A stretch of 64,000 nucleotides of DNA from Bacillus sp. 165 (GCF_017742235.1 NZ_JAGHKQ010000003.1:434001-498000); one strand, 5' to 3'. Shown: positions 28,128 through 36,821, counted from the stretch's first letter. Made by a program: numbers and translations. Notes: generated by a model from the letters alone, not told the origin.

Positions 28128-29417
28128 TTATAGTACCAAGCCAGTTAAATATGCTTCATTATTCTCCCTTGTACGCAGTAATTCCATATATTTTTCTACT
28201 TGTTTAGCTGTGGCATGCTCCTTGTATTCCCAATAAACAAGAAGACATTTCTTTAACATCTCCGTATTTCCTATTAGAGTTGTTGTATACATCAACTCTA
28301 ATAGTTCATTTAATCCCTCCAAAAACTGTCTCCCTTTGCACAAGTACAGTGCATGAACATAGCGGAAATCTAAATGCATCTTCTGCTTTAACCATGCCTT
28401 ACTCACAGCCATATCTTCAATAATATGTGCGTACCGGTGCAGCAGCTCTTTAGCATCTTCTAATCTGTTCAAACTAACGTATGCATCAAATATCCTGGGC
28501 AGCCCAACATACATATCCTCTCTATTTGCTATCCAGACAAGGTATTCATCTGCATATTCAAGTTTACCAAAATCCAAAAGAGCAACATATCGGTTTCCGA
28601 CTGCCATTTCTGCAAAATATTCGTTTACTTGTTCGTATTGTTTGATAAGAGCCAATACGTCTTCTAATGAACCTTCCAAACGGGTTAGCGCAAAGCACTG
28701 GTACATCAGTGCTCTTCCATAGTAGTCCCCTTCTTTGACCATGTTCTCCAGCCTCTTAGCATAATACAACACATCTTTCCATTGCCCGCCTCTATAGTAA
28801 AACGCCGTAATCCACAAATAAGCTTCTTTTCTAATTTCCTGCGGCATATGTGCGAGATGCTCCAAAACACATGTCAGCAAATCCTGCCCTTTCTCTGTCA
28901 ATCTTGTAATATAAAATTTCCTGAAATAACTGATTGCCAATTGCTCAGAGAAATGATTCTGCTCATTTTCAATGATTAAATCATACAGGATTAGTGCAAG
29001 TTCTTCTTTTCCTTCTGTAAACAGCTTCTCTGCGAGCAAAAAAATATAGGCCAAATATGTGCTGCGAATCGTGTCCGATGTTTCTCCCAGCATAATATGT
29101 AACATATCCTGATATTGTTTCTCATACCCGTTCGTCATACATTTATGCAGGAACTGTACACTTCTGCGCTTGTCGAAGCATTGCTTTTCATTATAGCACT
29201 CTTCTATATAGAATGAATAAAGAGAGTCTTCGGCTAATCCCAATGCCTGTATAATTGCATCGAAATGTTTTAAGGAAAGAGGTTGCTTATTATTAAAAAC
29301 ACGGCTGATATCACTAATATGGATGCCCGAATGTTTTGAAAGGTCCACTTTATTCCATTTTTTCTCATTCATATAGTGCTCAATCTTATGAAACAATGCT
29401 GCATTCAGTCTACTCAC
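28128..29417 (-). CDS. XRE-family regulator with TPR-like C-terminal domain (RRNPP type)
   Basis: 429 residues starting at GTG 29417 (AAGTAG upstream is weak, so the start is uncertain by a few codons). The N-terminal HTH (residues ~10-65: WNKVDLSKHSGIHISDISRVFNN) is followed by ~350 residues of paired helices with aromatic/acidic TPR-like periodicity and no membrane segments. This plan matches RRNPP regulators (PlcR, Rgg, PrgX), whose TPR domain binds short secreted peptides. No convincing cognate peptide gene was found alongside. A palindrome 116-151 bases upstream is shared with the promoter of the subtilase gene 5.6 kb away, so autoregulation plus protease control is a reasonable hypothesis. 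Confidence 0.8.
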   Translation of the reverse strand: MSRLNAALFHKIEHYMNEKKWNKVDLSKHSGIHISDISRVFNNKQPLSLKHFDAIIQALGLAEDSLYSFYIEECYNEKQCFDKRRSVQFLHKCMTNGYEKQYQDMLHIMLGETSDTIRSTYLAYIFLLAEKLFTEGKEELALILYDLIIENEQNHFSEQLAISYFRKFYITRLTEKGQDLLTCVLEHLAHMPQEIRKEAYLWITAFYYRGGQWKDVLYYAKRLENMVKEGDYYGRALMYQCFALTRLEGSLEDVLALIKQYEQVNEYFAEMAVGNRYVALLDFGKLEYADEYLVWIANREDMYVGLPRIFDAYVSLNRLEDAKELLHRYAHIIEDMAVSKAWLKQKMHLDFRYVHALYLCKGRQFLEGLNELLELMYTTTLIGNTEMLKKCLLVYWEYKEHATAKQVEKYMELLRTRENNEAYLTGLVL

Positions 29418-29532
29418 CTACTTCTTATTTTCTATGCAAGATATGGAACCACATCGAATATACAAGTAAAACACATACTGTAGCATCAAGGGGGATTCAT
29501 TTCTTAACCAGCTTCGTTTCATTATATTGAAA

Positions 29533-29568
29533 CTTGATGTGATTTTACTTTTAAAAGATTTCATCAAA
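29533..29568. promoter_or_regulatory. 36-bp palindromic operator upstream of the XRE-TPR regulator
   Basis: Arms CTTGATGTGATTT and AGATTTCATCAAA around a 10-base spacer. The layout is exactly that of the element at 23842-23877, each arm differing at two positions. Located 116 bases before the regulator's start codon. It is also close to the 3' end of brxA, but that gene has its own terminator at 29617-29645. Confidence 0.65.
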
Positions 29569-29616
29569 TTTCATTAAGTTTGAATGCTTTAAAGAAGTTT
29601 ACTGTTAACAATAAAA

Positions 29617-29645
29617 AAACGGAGCAAGGTCTCCCCTGCTCCGTT
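29617..29645 (-). terminator. Terminator of brxA
   Basis: AAACGGAGCA/TGCTCCGTTT stem directly after the stop codon at 29650. Confidence 0.8.
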
Positions 29646-29649
29646 TGTA

Positions 29650-30081
29650 TTAGCAATGTTGTTCAAATGCTTCGAGTAGATTGTTCATAATGCCTTCTAA
29701 GGAATTGCCCTCAATGTCAAAACGATGAATGAAATGTACCACTTCTTTTCCTTTTAGTATTGCCATAGAAGGAGAAGAAGGCGGGATTTCCTCGAAATAG
29801 GATCTCATCATCGCTGTTGCTTCCTTATCTTGTCCTGCGAACACCGTTACAAGGTGATCTGGTCTCTTTTCTGCGCGCATAACTGCTTGTGTTGCTGCTG
29901 GACGAGCCAAGCCTGCCGCACAGCCGCACACGGAGTTGATAACAACTAATGTTGTGCCTGTTGCGTTATCTACATACTGTTCTACCTCTTCGGCAGTTGT
30001 TAATTCTTGAAATCCTGCTTGCACCAACTCTTGGCGCATCGGCATTACTATTTGTTTCATATACTCTTCATAAGCGTTCAT
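29650..30081 (-). CDS. brxA: Bacilliredoxin BrxA (YphP)
   Basis: 143 residues. The thioredoxin-fold protein has the atypical active site in NSVCGCAAGLARPA (CGC, residues ~52-54), plus TVFAGQDKEATAMMR and SSPSMAILKGKEVVHFI. The sequence closely follows B. subtilis YphP, including the start (AYEEYM.Q.V.PMR.EL). It removes bacillithiol from S-bacillithiolated proteins after oxidative stress, in the cytosol. The CGC motif and family length are intact. It stands alone with its own terminator. Confidence 0.92.
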   Translation of the reverse strand: MNAYEEYMKQIVMPMRQELVQAGFQELTTAEEVEQYVDNATGTTLVVINSVCGCAAGLARPAATQAVMRAEKRPDHLVTVFAGQDKEATAMMRSYFEEIPPSSPSMAILKGKEVVHFIHRFDIEGNSLEGIMNNLLEAFEQHC

Positions 30082-30154
30082 TGTTCAGCTCTCCTTACCC
30101 ATAAGTGATTCTTGCTTCATCATACCATGAGGCACGAATAGAAGTAAAACACTG

Positions 30155-31288
30155 TTACTCCATATTATTGCGATATTCCGTCATTTGCTTCCAAACAGAG
30201 CCTTTCGCTTCTTCTCCGCCTTCAATTCGCTCAATTGCCAGACTCGCCTGCATCGCCACTTCAAACTCTGGATCGTGCTGCGCCTCTTTCAATGCCGTAA
30301 GCGCACTTTCGTCCCCCGCTTCAAATAAAAACATCGCTGCTCTCCAGCGAACAAGCTTGCTGGAATCTTTCAGCGCCTCTATCATCACCGGCATTGCCTG
30401 TTCGTCTCCAATATCAGACAAGCAATCTCCTGCCGTGCGGCGCACGCTTACCGATTTATCCTTCAGCGCTTTATATAATAGCGGAAGCGCCTTTTCTCCC
30501 TTAACCATACCTAAATAAGCAGCGGCCAAACGGCGGATGTTCGCTTTCTCATCTTCCAATGCTTTGGCAAGCACAGGAATATCCTCTTCTGTCGGCTCCA
30601 TTTGCTCCAATGCTGCATATCGCTTTGTCCATTCCGGATTATCCAGCATGTCCACTGTAACCTTATAAGGAACGCGCTTTTGTACAGTAATTTCCTTTCC
30701 TTCACGTTGCTGGACTAAATTATCAACGAGCACATCCAACCTCGCTTGTGGATACGCGGCCGCAATTTCGTCAGCTACCTCGCTTCCAATTTCACTAAGC
30801 TCCCCGTAGCGAGTTCCCTGTTCCACCCATTTTCGGTCTGCAACTACGTTCACTTTCTGCATCTGAAGCTTTAACACAGCCTCTTTAAAGCGATCAGGTA
30901 ATCCAGCTCGGACTTCAGTCATCCCGTCAGACAATTTGATTTGCATGGGAATATCATAAAACATTTGAACAAATACCTTCACTTCGCCAAATGTCCCTTG
31001 CGCTTGTTTCCCTTGCTCAATCGCATCTACGTCTTCTCCAAACACCGCGCGCACTTTTTGTAAAATCGGCTTCCATTCATATTTCGCATTTCTCTCAACA
31101 GCTAGAAAATCAGCTACATGATATACGCCTTTTACGCCTTCGATTTCCAAAATATTCTGGACAATTTCCGGCGCTTGTTCCTTATTCATAGCTGTATAGT
31201 TATTCCGTTGTCCCGATGGCAGCTCTTGATTTAAGATGACCTTCATCGTATTTGGACTTGGAGTCGGTTCAATCGCTTTTATTTTCAT
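30155..31288 (-). CDS. YpgR/CvfC-type protein: Nfu-like N-terminus plus HEAT repeats
   Basis: 377 residues. The start is placed at the ATG at 31288 (MKIKAIEPTPSPNTMKV), preceded by GAAGGACG; the longer frame overlaps the ssbB end. Residues ~1-90 resemble the NifU/Nfu N-terminal scaffold domain. The middle contains a DUF-like segment. From ~215 to 360 there are at least four HEAT-like repeats (DIPVLAKALEDEKANIRRLAA, ALPLLYKALKDKSVSVRRTAG, AMPVMIEALKDSSKLVRWRAA patterns). The same architecture is called conserved virulence factor C in staphylococci and YpgR in B. subtilis. The molecular role is unknown; scaffolding is inferred. Confidence 0.82.
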   Translation of the reverse strand: MKIKAIEPTPSPNTMKVILNQELPSGQRNNYTAMNKEQAPEIVQNILEIEGVKGVYHVADFLAVERNAKYEWKPILQKVRAVFGEDVDAIEQGKQAQGTFGEVKVFVQMFYDIPMQIKLSDGMTEVRAGLPDRFKEAVLKLQMQKVNVVADRKWVEQGTRYGELSEIGSEVADEIAAAYPQARLDVLVDNLVQQREGKEITVQKRVPYKVTVDMLDNPEWTKRYAALEQMEPTEEDIPVLAKALEDEKANIRRLAAAYLGMVKGEKALPLLYKALKDKSVSVRRTAGDCLSDIGDEQAMPVMIEALKDSSKLVRWRAAMFLFEAGDESALTALKEAQHDPEFEVAMQASLAIERIEGGEEAKGSVWKQMTEYRNNME

Positions 31289-31358
31289 AATGCAACACGT
31301 CCTTCTTTGTAAACTTTCTTCCGTTATTGTAGCATGTTCCCCGTTTTTCATACTACTT

Positions 31359-31688
31359 TTACGCTTCAACCTTCTTTCGGTCTAAAAATGTCACAGTATC
31401 CGCGATGATTTCCGTGTTGTATACTTTCTTCCCTTCTTCATTTTGATAATGGCTGTTGTGAATTCTGCCGGTCACCCCAATAAGTGATCCTTTTTTACAA
31501 TACACAGCGATATTTTCAGCAGGCTTTCTCCATGCAGTACAGTTAATAAAATCCGCTTCCTGCTGGCCCAAGCTGTTTTTAAAGGAGCGGGACACCGCCA
31601 AGCGCAGCCTTACATACGCAATTCCTTGCTTTGTATAATACAACTCCGGGTCCTTTGTCAGCCTGCCGATTAATACCACTTTGTTCAT
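31359..31688 (-). CDS. ssbB: Single-stranded DNA-binding protein (SsbB-like)
   Basis: 109 residues from ATG 31688 (GTGGTTGAGG upstream). OB fold with MNKVVLIGRLTKDPELYYT, DFINCTAWRKPAENIA and the basic/aromatic loop. It stops right after the OB fold (TVTFLDRKK) without the acidic DDDIPF tail of SsbA. That is the form of SsbB, which protects incoming DNA during competence in B. subtilis. It precedes the YpgR-like gene by 70 bases. Confidence 0.85.
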   Translation of the reverse strand: MNKVVLIGRLTKDPELYYTKQGIAYVRLRLAVSRSFKNSLGQQEADFINCTAWRKPAENIAVYCKKGSLIGVTGRIHNSHYQNEEGKKVYNTEIIADTVTFLDRKKVEA

Positions 31689-31902
31689 CCTCAACCACCT
31701 CTTTTATGTTTTCTTCATTGTAAGAGGGATTATTGCATCCGTAAAATCATGATAATAGCGTATTCTTACAGGGAAACTATTATTTTTAGTGTTTTATTTT
31801 CATCTTTTCATATAAAAGCATACGAATTTCATAAACAAATCGACATAGAATAGGCAGTCAAGTATGATTAAGGAAGACCTAACATGATAGGGGGTTATAA
31901 CA

Positions 31903-31995
31903 ATGACATATACATTTGTATTGTCAAAGACTGCAGCGTCTCATGCAAAGCCTAGTATGGGGAAGGCGATACTTTGCATGGGGTGGACTTTATAA
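31903..31995 (+). CDS. Possible small protein, 30 residues
   Basis: ATG at 31903 with ATAGGGGGTTATAAC upstream, a good ribosome binding site; the frame reads MTYTFVLSKTAASHAKPSMG to ILCMGWTL and stops. No family is recognised. It might instead be the 5' stub of a frameshifted gene, since open sequence continues in another frame up to the next CDS. Confidence 0.35.
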   Translation: MTYTFVLSKTAASHAKPSMGKAILCMGWTL

Positions 31996-32084
31996 CATCG
32001 CCCAAGCGAGCTTCTATCATTTCTGTTGTACTCGGCTTTGCACCTTATTTTTCATTTTCAATCAAAAATGAGGGGCTGGCACAT

Positions 32085-32360
32085 ATGAAATATATAAAAG
32101 CAAGCAATGTTTTACCAGAAGAACTGTTAATAGAAATCCAGAAATATGTACAAGGAGAGATGCTTTATATTCCGAAACCAGAGGTAGCCTATCAAAAATG
32201 GGGGACGCAGTCTGGAGGCAGAAAGCTGCTTGATGACAGGAACCGTGCAATTAAATCTGCATTTAATAACGGTACAAGTATTCATCAATTAGCTGAGGAG
32301 CATTTTCTCTCGATCGAAACCATTAAAAAAATTGTGTATACAAAACACTCAAGGCACTGA
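32085..32360 (+). CDS. CD3324-family small protein
   Basis: 91 residues from ATG 32085, with GAGGGGCTGG upstream; the longer frame has no site. It reads MKYIKASNVLPEELL, IQKYVQGEMLYIPK, then KWGTQSGGRKLLDDRN and a C-terminal helix-turn-helix-like stretch (SIHQLAEEHFLSIETIKKIVY). The family is widespread in Firmicutes and resembles a resolvase-type or Mor-like HTH. A nucleic-acid-binding function is likely but undemonstrated. A terminator overlaps its stop codon. Confidence 0.72.
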   Translation: MKYIKASNVLPEELLIEIQKYVQGEMLYIPKPEVAYQKWGTQSGGRKLLDDRNRAIKSAFNNGTSIHQLAEEHFLSIETIKKIVYTKHSRH

Positions 32361-32379
32361 TACTATTCAGTGCTTTTTA
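32354..32379 (+). terminator. Terminator of the CD3324-family gene
   Basis: GCACTGA-TACTAT-TCAGTGC followed by CTTTTTAT; the stem includes the stop codon. Confidence 0.75.
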
Positions 32380-32535
32380 TATGCCGAATTTGATTTAGAA
32401 TCATTTTCTGCATGCTGTAAGGTTCGTTGTTTTGCTACAATGAGAATATATTCCCCTACTGGCAGACAGTGGGATTGATCGAGTTTTCCTTACATTGAAG
32501 CATAGCTTAATACAGACTAAACAGGAGTGATATAA

Positions 32536-33171
32536 ATGGAGCCCTTCATTAGAAGTGATCAGTATAATTTTATTAGAGCCCAGGCACAGATTCTCGTTAA
32601 TGGACATGCATCTGCTAATGATACTGGTGTCCTGCAAGCATTAAAAGCACTTACGCAAGAAAAAGTGCTGCAGCTATTCACAGACACGAACGAAGAGCAA
32701 AGAGAGTTACTATGTCAAATCGTTGCTGTAACCAATAAGGAACAGGCAGAAATATTTGTATCTCAAATAAAACCGTATGTGATTCCGTTTAAAGCAATAA
32801 CTGAACAAACAATGCGAAAGCTATTTCCGAAAGCAAAGAAGCTAAAGCTTCCTTCATTAGAGCATAGGGACTTAAAGGAAATGTCCTATTTGGGCTGGGA
32901 TGACTTAGGCTCAAACAGAAAGTACATCATTACAGAATACAACAACAAGCTCATAGGTATTCACGGCACCTTTACAAGCATTCATCAAAAAGGAATTTGT
33001 TCATTTTGCAATCGGCATGAGGAAGTAGGCTTATTTATGTCTACAAAAAAAGGATCGGGAAAGGATACGTATATCAATAGAGGAAACTATATTTGCCAGG
33101 ATAGTGAAGTTTGCAATCGCAACTTAACCGTACTAGATAAATTGCATGACTTTATTGAGCGGCTTCAATAA
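32536..33171 (+). CDS. FusB/FusC-family EF-G-binding protein
   Basis: 211 residues with AGGAGTGATATAA before the ATG. The N-terminal half is helical. The C-terminal half carries the family four-cysteine zinc finger (GICSFCNRHEEVG ... YICQDSEVCNRNL, about 155-200) and the preceding FLGWDD-like motif (SYLGWDDLGSNRKYII). FusB/FusC proteins bind EF-G and release it from fusidic-acid-stalled ribosomes. Chromosomal homologues occur in Bacillus and Listeria, where fusidic acid resistance may not be the native role. All four zinc-binding cysteines are present. It stands alone. Confidence 0.82.
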   Translation: MEPFIRSDQYNFIRAQAQILVNGHASANDTGVLQALKALTQEKVLQLFTDTNEEQRELLCQIVAVTNKEQAEIFVSQIKPYVIPFKAITEQTMRKLFPKAKKLKLPSLEHRDLKEMSYLGWDDLGSNRKYIITEYNNKLIGIHGTFTSIHQKGICSFCNRHEEVGLFMSTKKGSGKDTYINRGNYICQDSEVCNRNLTVLDKLHDFIERLQ

Positions 33172-33379
33172 AAAACAGAAGTTCAAGAGGAGGTTCCCAC
33201 TAAATCGAGCATAAATCTTTGTGATCTCACTCCTCTGTTGCTTCCTATCTGATATCATTAATTTCTGCCACTGCTAGCATCTCCTAGATTCATATCCCTC
33301 TTGTCCTGTATGATAATAAGAGGAGGTTAGCATGTGGTTTTTTATACCGAGAAGGGCTACACAACTTAATTGCCCAACG

Positions 33380-34237
33380 TTATGTTATTCGATTGCCACA
33401 AACACTCCCTACCAGCTCAGAGCTTTTTTGCCATAGTTGCTGCTGCAACGATGAATTGTACGAATCTGATGAAGAGGCTTGGGGCTTCTTGTCAACAAAA
33501 TACTTTCCGGTTATGTTCTCCACTTCAGGTGATAACGCCAGATAGATTGCTGTTTCGGCTCCTCTTTCAACAGGTTTCGCAAATAGCTTGACGGGAATCC
33601 TTAATAGTTTAGCGGTTAAAGTCCTGTCATTTCCTAACTGTGTATTCACCCATCCTGGACAAACCGTATTTACAGTAATTCCGTCTTCTTCTACTCTTCT
33701 TGCCAGTTCATATGTAAAAAGGATGTTACACAATTTCGATTGATTATAGGCTCTGAATCCAGAGTATTTTCTTTGTTTAAATTGCAAATCCTCCATATCC
33801 AAACGGCCATGTTTATGTAAGGTAGAGGCTATATTTATGACTCTAGCTTTCCCAGAGGCACGTAATGATTCCAGTAATAAGTTAGTTAGTAAAAAGGAAG
33901 CAAGATGGTTTATAGCAAAAGTCTTTTCCAAGCCTTCAGCAGTTTCATTGCGTGTAGATAAGCTTACCCCCACATTGTTGACCAAAATATCTAGCTTCGG
34001 AAATAGACGTTGAAAGGCGTCTGCCAACTCTTTTACTTCCTGCATAGAAGAAAGATCTGCCTTCATGAAGATAATATTTTGATTACCTGTTACCTCTATT
34101 ATCTTTTTGACTGCTTTCTTTCCCTTTTCATCATTTCTCCCCACTACGACGACAGTTCCGCCATCAAGAGCCAATGCTTTCGCCGTTTCAAGCCCCATTC
34201 CTCCTGTTGCCCCTGTTACCATAGAAATGTGATTCAT
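33380..34237 (-). CDS. Short-chain dehydrogenase (retinol dehydrogenase-like)
   Basis: 285 residues. NADP motif TGATGGMGLE, NNVGV where NNAG is usual, catalytic Ser in INIASTLHKHG, and Tyr/Lys in YNQSKLCN. The C-terminal part with PVERGAETAIYLALSPEVENITGKYF is typical of the WWOX/RDH-like SDR group. It is related in sequence to the SDR at 58168-59004. The substrate is unknown. It has its own transcription unit. Confidence 0.85.
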   Translation of the reverse strand: MNHISMVTGATGGMGLETAKALALDGGTVVVVGRNDEKGKKAVKKIIEVTGNQNIIFMKADLSSMQEVKELADAFQRLFPKLDILVNNVGVSLSTRNETAEGLEKTFAINHLASFLLTNLLLESLRASGKARVINIASTLHKHGRLDMEDLQFKQRKYSGFRAYNQSKLCNILFTYELARRVEEDGITVNTVCPGWVNTQLGNDRTLTAKLLRIPVKLFAKPVERGAETAIYLALSPEVENITGKYFVDKKPQASSSDSYNSSLQQQLWQKSSELVGSVCGNRIT

Positions 34238-34459
34238 TTTGGTTCTCCCTTATGTTTAGAATTGGAATAAACACTTATATTTTTTAGGTTATTCACTATT
34301 CAAGGTTCTTCTAGTTCTCTTTATTTTCTACAACATCTGAAACAGATTATGGTTATCTCTTTTATTACCCGCTTATATGAGTAACTCCGGATAGAATGGA
34401 TATAGTAGTTATTTATATAAACAGCGTGCATGTACACTTCCTTTTGTTGTCTTGAAAAA

Positions 34460-34891
34460 CTACTGAATTAGGCTATTCAATAATTCTACATGCTTTCTAT
34501 CTTCATCTAAAATTCCCTCAATAATCTTTTGGCTTTCCATGTCTAAGTCTCCTCTTACGATTTCCTCAGAGACTTCAATACCATAATAATCTTCTCCTTT
34601 TAAAGCACTTTTTATTATTCCTTCCGTTGTATCAGGTATCGTGAATTGACTGAAAAAGCTTTGAATGGAACCCAACATTCCTTCATCATCAGCTGGGGTT
34701 CCTCCAAGATTTTGTATTCTTTCAGCCACTTGTTGAGCATGTTTTTTATGGTCTTGTTGTATTTGTTGAAATTCCTTTTTTATATCCGGCTCTTTTAACT
34801 TTTGTATAAAATGTTCATACGCGTGTATTCCCATATATCGCCCTTTTAAAAAAGCGTTTAATTCTTTTACTGCAACTTCGTTCCCATCCAC
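34460..34891 (-). CDS. DUF2383 ferritin-like protein
   Basis: About 143 residues. I prefer the GTG at 34891 (MDGNEVAVKELNAFLKGRYM) because AAAGGAG lies eight bases upstream; a GTG nine bases earlier abuts the site. Four-helix-bundle pattern with Glu/His ligand candidates (GRYMGIHAYEHF, QQDHKKHAQQV, EEIVRGDLDMES, EDRKHVELL). DUF2383 proteins of this type are found in spore formers and presumed to have a ferritin-like fold. The function is unknown. Confidence 0.75.
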   Translation of the reverse strand: MDGNEVAVKELNAFLKGRYMGIHAYEHFIQKLKEPDIKKEFQQIQQDHKKHAQQVAERIQNLGGTPADDEGMLGSIQSFFSQFTIPDTTEGIIKSALKGEDYYGIEVSEEIVRGDLDMESQKIIEGILDEDRKHVELLNSLIQ

Positions 34892-35238
34892 ACAACCCAC
34901 TCCTTTTTATGTATTATTTTTCAAGTTTTTGCCGCACTTTATTCTTATTTTCAAACGGCTATGTAGCTATCTCAATAACTCCTATTATGGCAATAACTGA
35001 ACTATTTACTCTTTCTCTTATTCAAGAATTTTTTCTTTCATAAAGAAGGCTGATTTCCTTATTTCAAAAAGGTGTCCGATTGCGGGATACATTTATTTCA
35101 TTACGAGTGACCATATAGTAAGTATCCATAACATTATATACATAGTAAATTAATAGTTATGAAGTATCCACTGTAAAAAAGGAGGATCTGTGTCCTCATA
35201 TTGGACATAGTATCCTCTTCTACTTATTGTATGTTTAG
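34892..35238. other. Intergenic region with one terminator
   Basis: About 350 bases between two minus-strand genes. It contains the terminator of the lipoprotein gene (35181-35219). The repeated short phrases gatac/tatcc and tatagtaagtatcc near 35090-35170 show no clear structure. No gene is supported. Confidence 0.5.
35181..35219 (-). terminator. Terminator of the lipoprotein gene
   Basis: GGAGGAT...TGTCC-TCATATT-GGACA...ATCCTC stem-loop, 20 bases beyond the stop codon, with A run on the plus strand. Confidence 0.65.
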
Positions 35239-35568
35239 TTACTTGAGTGCTATATCAGCAACAGGGACCTCCATCATATACTGCACTCCGGGTATGTGCG
35301 AAATATCGTCCGCTGTTTCTGGTGTGGCCGTCACGTACCAAAACCATGGACCGGATGGGTTAATCTCCGCATCTGTTCTTTCCATTCTTATTTTCAAAGC
35401 TGTGTAATCGACTGCTGGTGCAATCCGTACATAATACTGCCTCACCGCATCATTCTGTTCCACTTTTGGCTGACACGGCGCTTGGATGCAGTGGGCTGTA
35501 TCCAAGTGCCCCGGCACGGCTTGGCATCCTGACAAGACCAGCAAACAAACTATTACTATACGTCTCAT
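35239..35568 (-). CDS. Small lipoprotein
   Basis: 109 residues. A signal peptide MRRIVIVCLLVLSGC ends in the lipobox LSGC, lipidated Cys ~15. The mature ~95 residues include PCQPKVEQNDAVRQYYVRIA and a WFWYVTATPE segment. No domain is recognised. It should be anchored on the outer face of the membrane. GGGGAGAGGAGC precedes the ATG. Gene of unknown function with its own terminator. Confidence 0.75.
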   Translation of the reverse strand: MRRIVIVCLLVLSGCQAVPGHLDTAHCIQAPCQPKVEQNDAVRQYYVRIAPAVDYTALKIRMERTDAEINPSGPWFWYVTATPETADDISHIPGVQYMMEVPVADIALK

Positions 35569-35635
35569 GCTCCTCTCCCCCTTATCCCATTATATGCGGA
35601 TAAGAGGACGACATGATTTGGCTCTAACGACAATG

Positions 35636-36682
35636 CTACTTCATCATCTGCTTCACTAATTCTCTATTTCGCTGCTTAAAGACCTCATTATGGGAAGATA
35701 CCATTGCTGCTTTGTCGGCTTCGGGCTGGACATATTGCTTCGCTTTGTTCACCGCATTTGCCGCATCTTGAAACGCCCCTGCGATCAAATGCAACTTTCC
35801 ATCATGCTTTAAAATGTCACCTGCTGCGTACAGTCCTTCTACTGACGATTCGCTATTGCTATTCCCCGCAATATAAAAATTATCCGCCATTTCAATATGC
35901 AATTTACTATTTCCAAGCAACGCTGTATCCTGTTCGTAGCCGTGGCTGATGATAACTTCATCAATCGGCAAATAGGAAACCTCATTTGTTTCATGATTGG
36001 TCAGTTCTACACGCTCAATCACTTCATGGTCGGCACCGGCAATCAGCTTTGTAATAGAAGTATTGAAAAAGCATTCGGCTGAGCTGTTCAACAGCTGTGT
36101 CACTTGTGCTTCGTGGCCTGTTAAAGCAGCCTTTCTATATGTGATATACACTTTTTTTGCGACAGGCTCGAGTTCATTTGCCCAATCAATCGCTGAATTT
36201 CCTCCGCCTGAAATAATTACCGTTTTTCCTTTAAAATGCTGTAAAGATTTCACCGTGTAGTTTAAATTCGAAACTTCAAATCTCTCAGCACCTTCTATTT
36301 CCAGCTTTTGCGGCTTCAAAATGCCGCTTCCTACCGCCATGATGACTGTTTTAGAAAAATGCTGTTGACCTGAAGCAGCATGCAACACGAATATGCCCTC
36401 TTCATCACGCGTGATGGACTCTACCTTCTCATTCAGCACTACTTCCGGATGAAACGTCAAGCCTTGCTGCACAAGCTGGCCTATTAATTTTTCTCCTGAT
36501 ATTGGCGGCTGCCCTCCAATATCCCAAATCATTTTCTCCGGATATACATGTACCTTCCCGCCTAGCTGCGGCTGATACTCAATAATTTTCGTTTTCATTT
36601 CTCTAAGTCCACTATAAAACGCCGCGTAAAGCCCTGCCGGCCCTCCACCGATAATAGTCACATCAAATAATTCCTGTTGCAT
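35636..36682 (-). CDS. Ferredoxin/flavodoxin-NADP+ reductase, thioredoxin-reductase-like (YcgT/YumC type)
   Basis: 348 residues. FAD motif GGGPAGLYAAFYSGL at the N-terminus, GGKVHVYPEKMIWDIGG, second nucleotide site GGGNSAIDWANEL (~160), and C-terminal FAD motif GLYAAGDI. It lacks the CxxC of thioredoxin reductase, as expected for this FNR group. It is divergent from a siderophore ABC operon with a Fur box on its side, so it likely supplies electrons for iron release from siderophores or for iron-starved metabolism. The resemblance to B. subtilis YcgT fits this context. Confidence 0.86.
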   Translation of the reverse strand: MQQELFDVTIIGGGPAGLYAAFYSGLREMKTKIIEYQPQLGGKVHVYPEKMIWDIGGQPPISGEKLIGQLVQQGLTFHPEVVLNEKVESITRDEEGIFVLHAASGQQHFSKTVIMAVGSGILKPQKLEIEGAERFEVSNLNYTVKSLQHFKGKTVIISGGGNSAIDWANELEPVAKKVYITYRKAALTGHEAQVTQLLNSSAECFFNTSITKLIAGADHEVIERVELTNHETNEVSYLPIDEVIISHGYEQDTALLGNSKLHIEMADNFYIAGNSNSESSVEGLYAAGDILKHDGKLHLIAGAFQDAANAVNKAKQYVQPEADKAAMVSSHNEVFKQRNRELVKQMMK

Positions 36683-36713
36683 TTCCGTTCACTCCTCGGC
36701 AATCAAACATCAT

Positions 36714-36728
36714 TGATTATCATTCTCA
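36714..36728 (-). promoter_or_regulatory. Fur box before the ferredoxin-NADP reductase gene
   Basis: TGATTATCATTCTCA matches the 7-1-7 Fur consensus TGATAATNATTATCA with two differences. It lies 31 bases before the reductase start codon. Confidence 0.7.
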
Positions 36729-36775
36729 TTAAAATATACCCGTTTTTTTACTATTTATCAATTAAAAAATAATGA

Positions 36776-36804
36776 TTGACATTAGAATAATATAATTTTA
36801 TAGT
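36776..36804 (+). promoter_or_regulatory. Sigma-A promoter of the siderophore operon
   Basis: TTGACA at 36776-36781, a 17-base spacer, and TATAGT at 36799-36804. The Fur box begins 17 bases downstream, where a bound repressor would block early transcription. Confidence 0.7.
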
Positions 36805-36821
36805 GTTACTGTAAGTGAACT

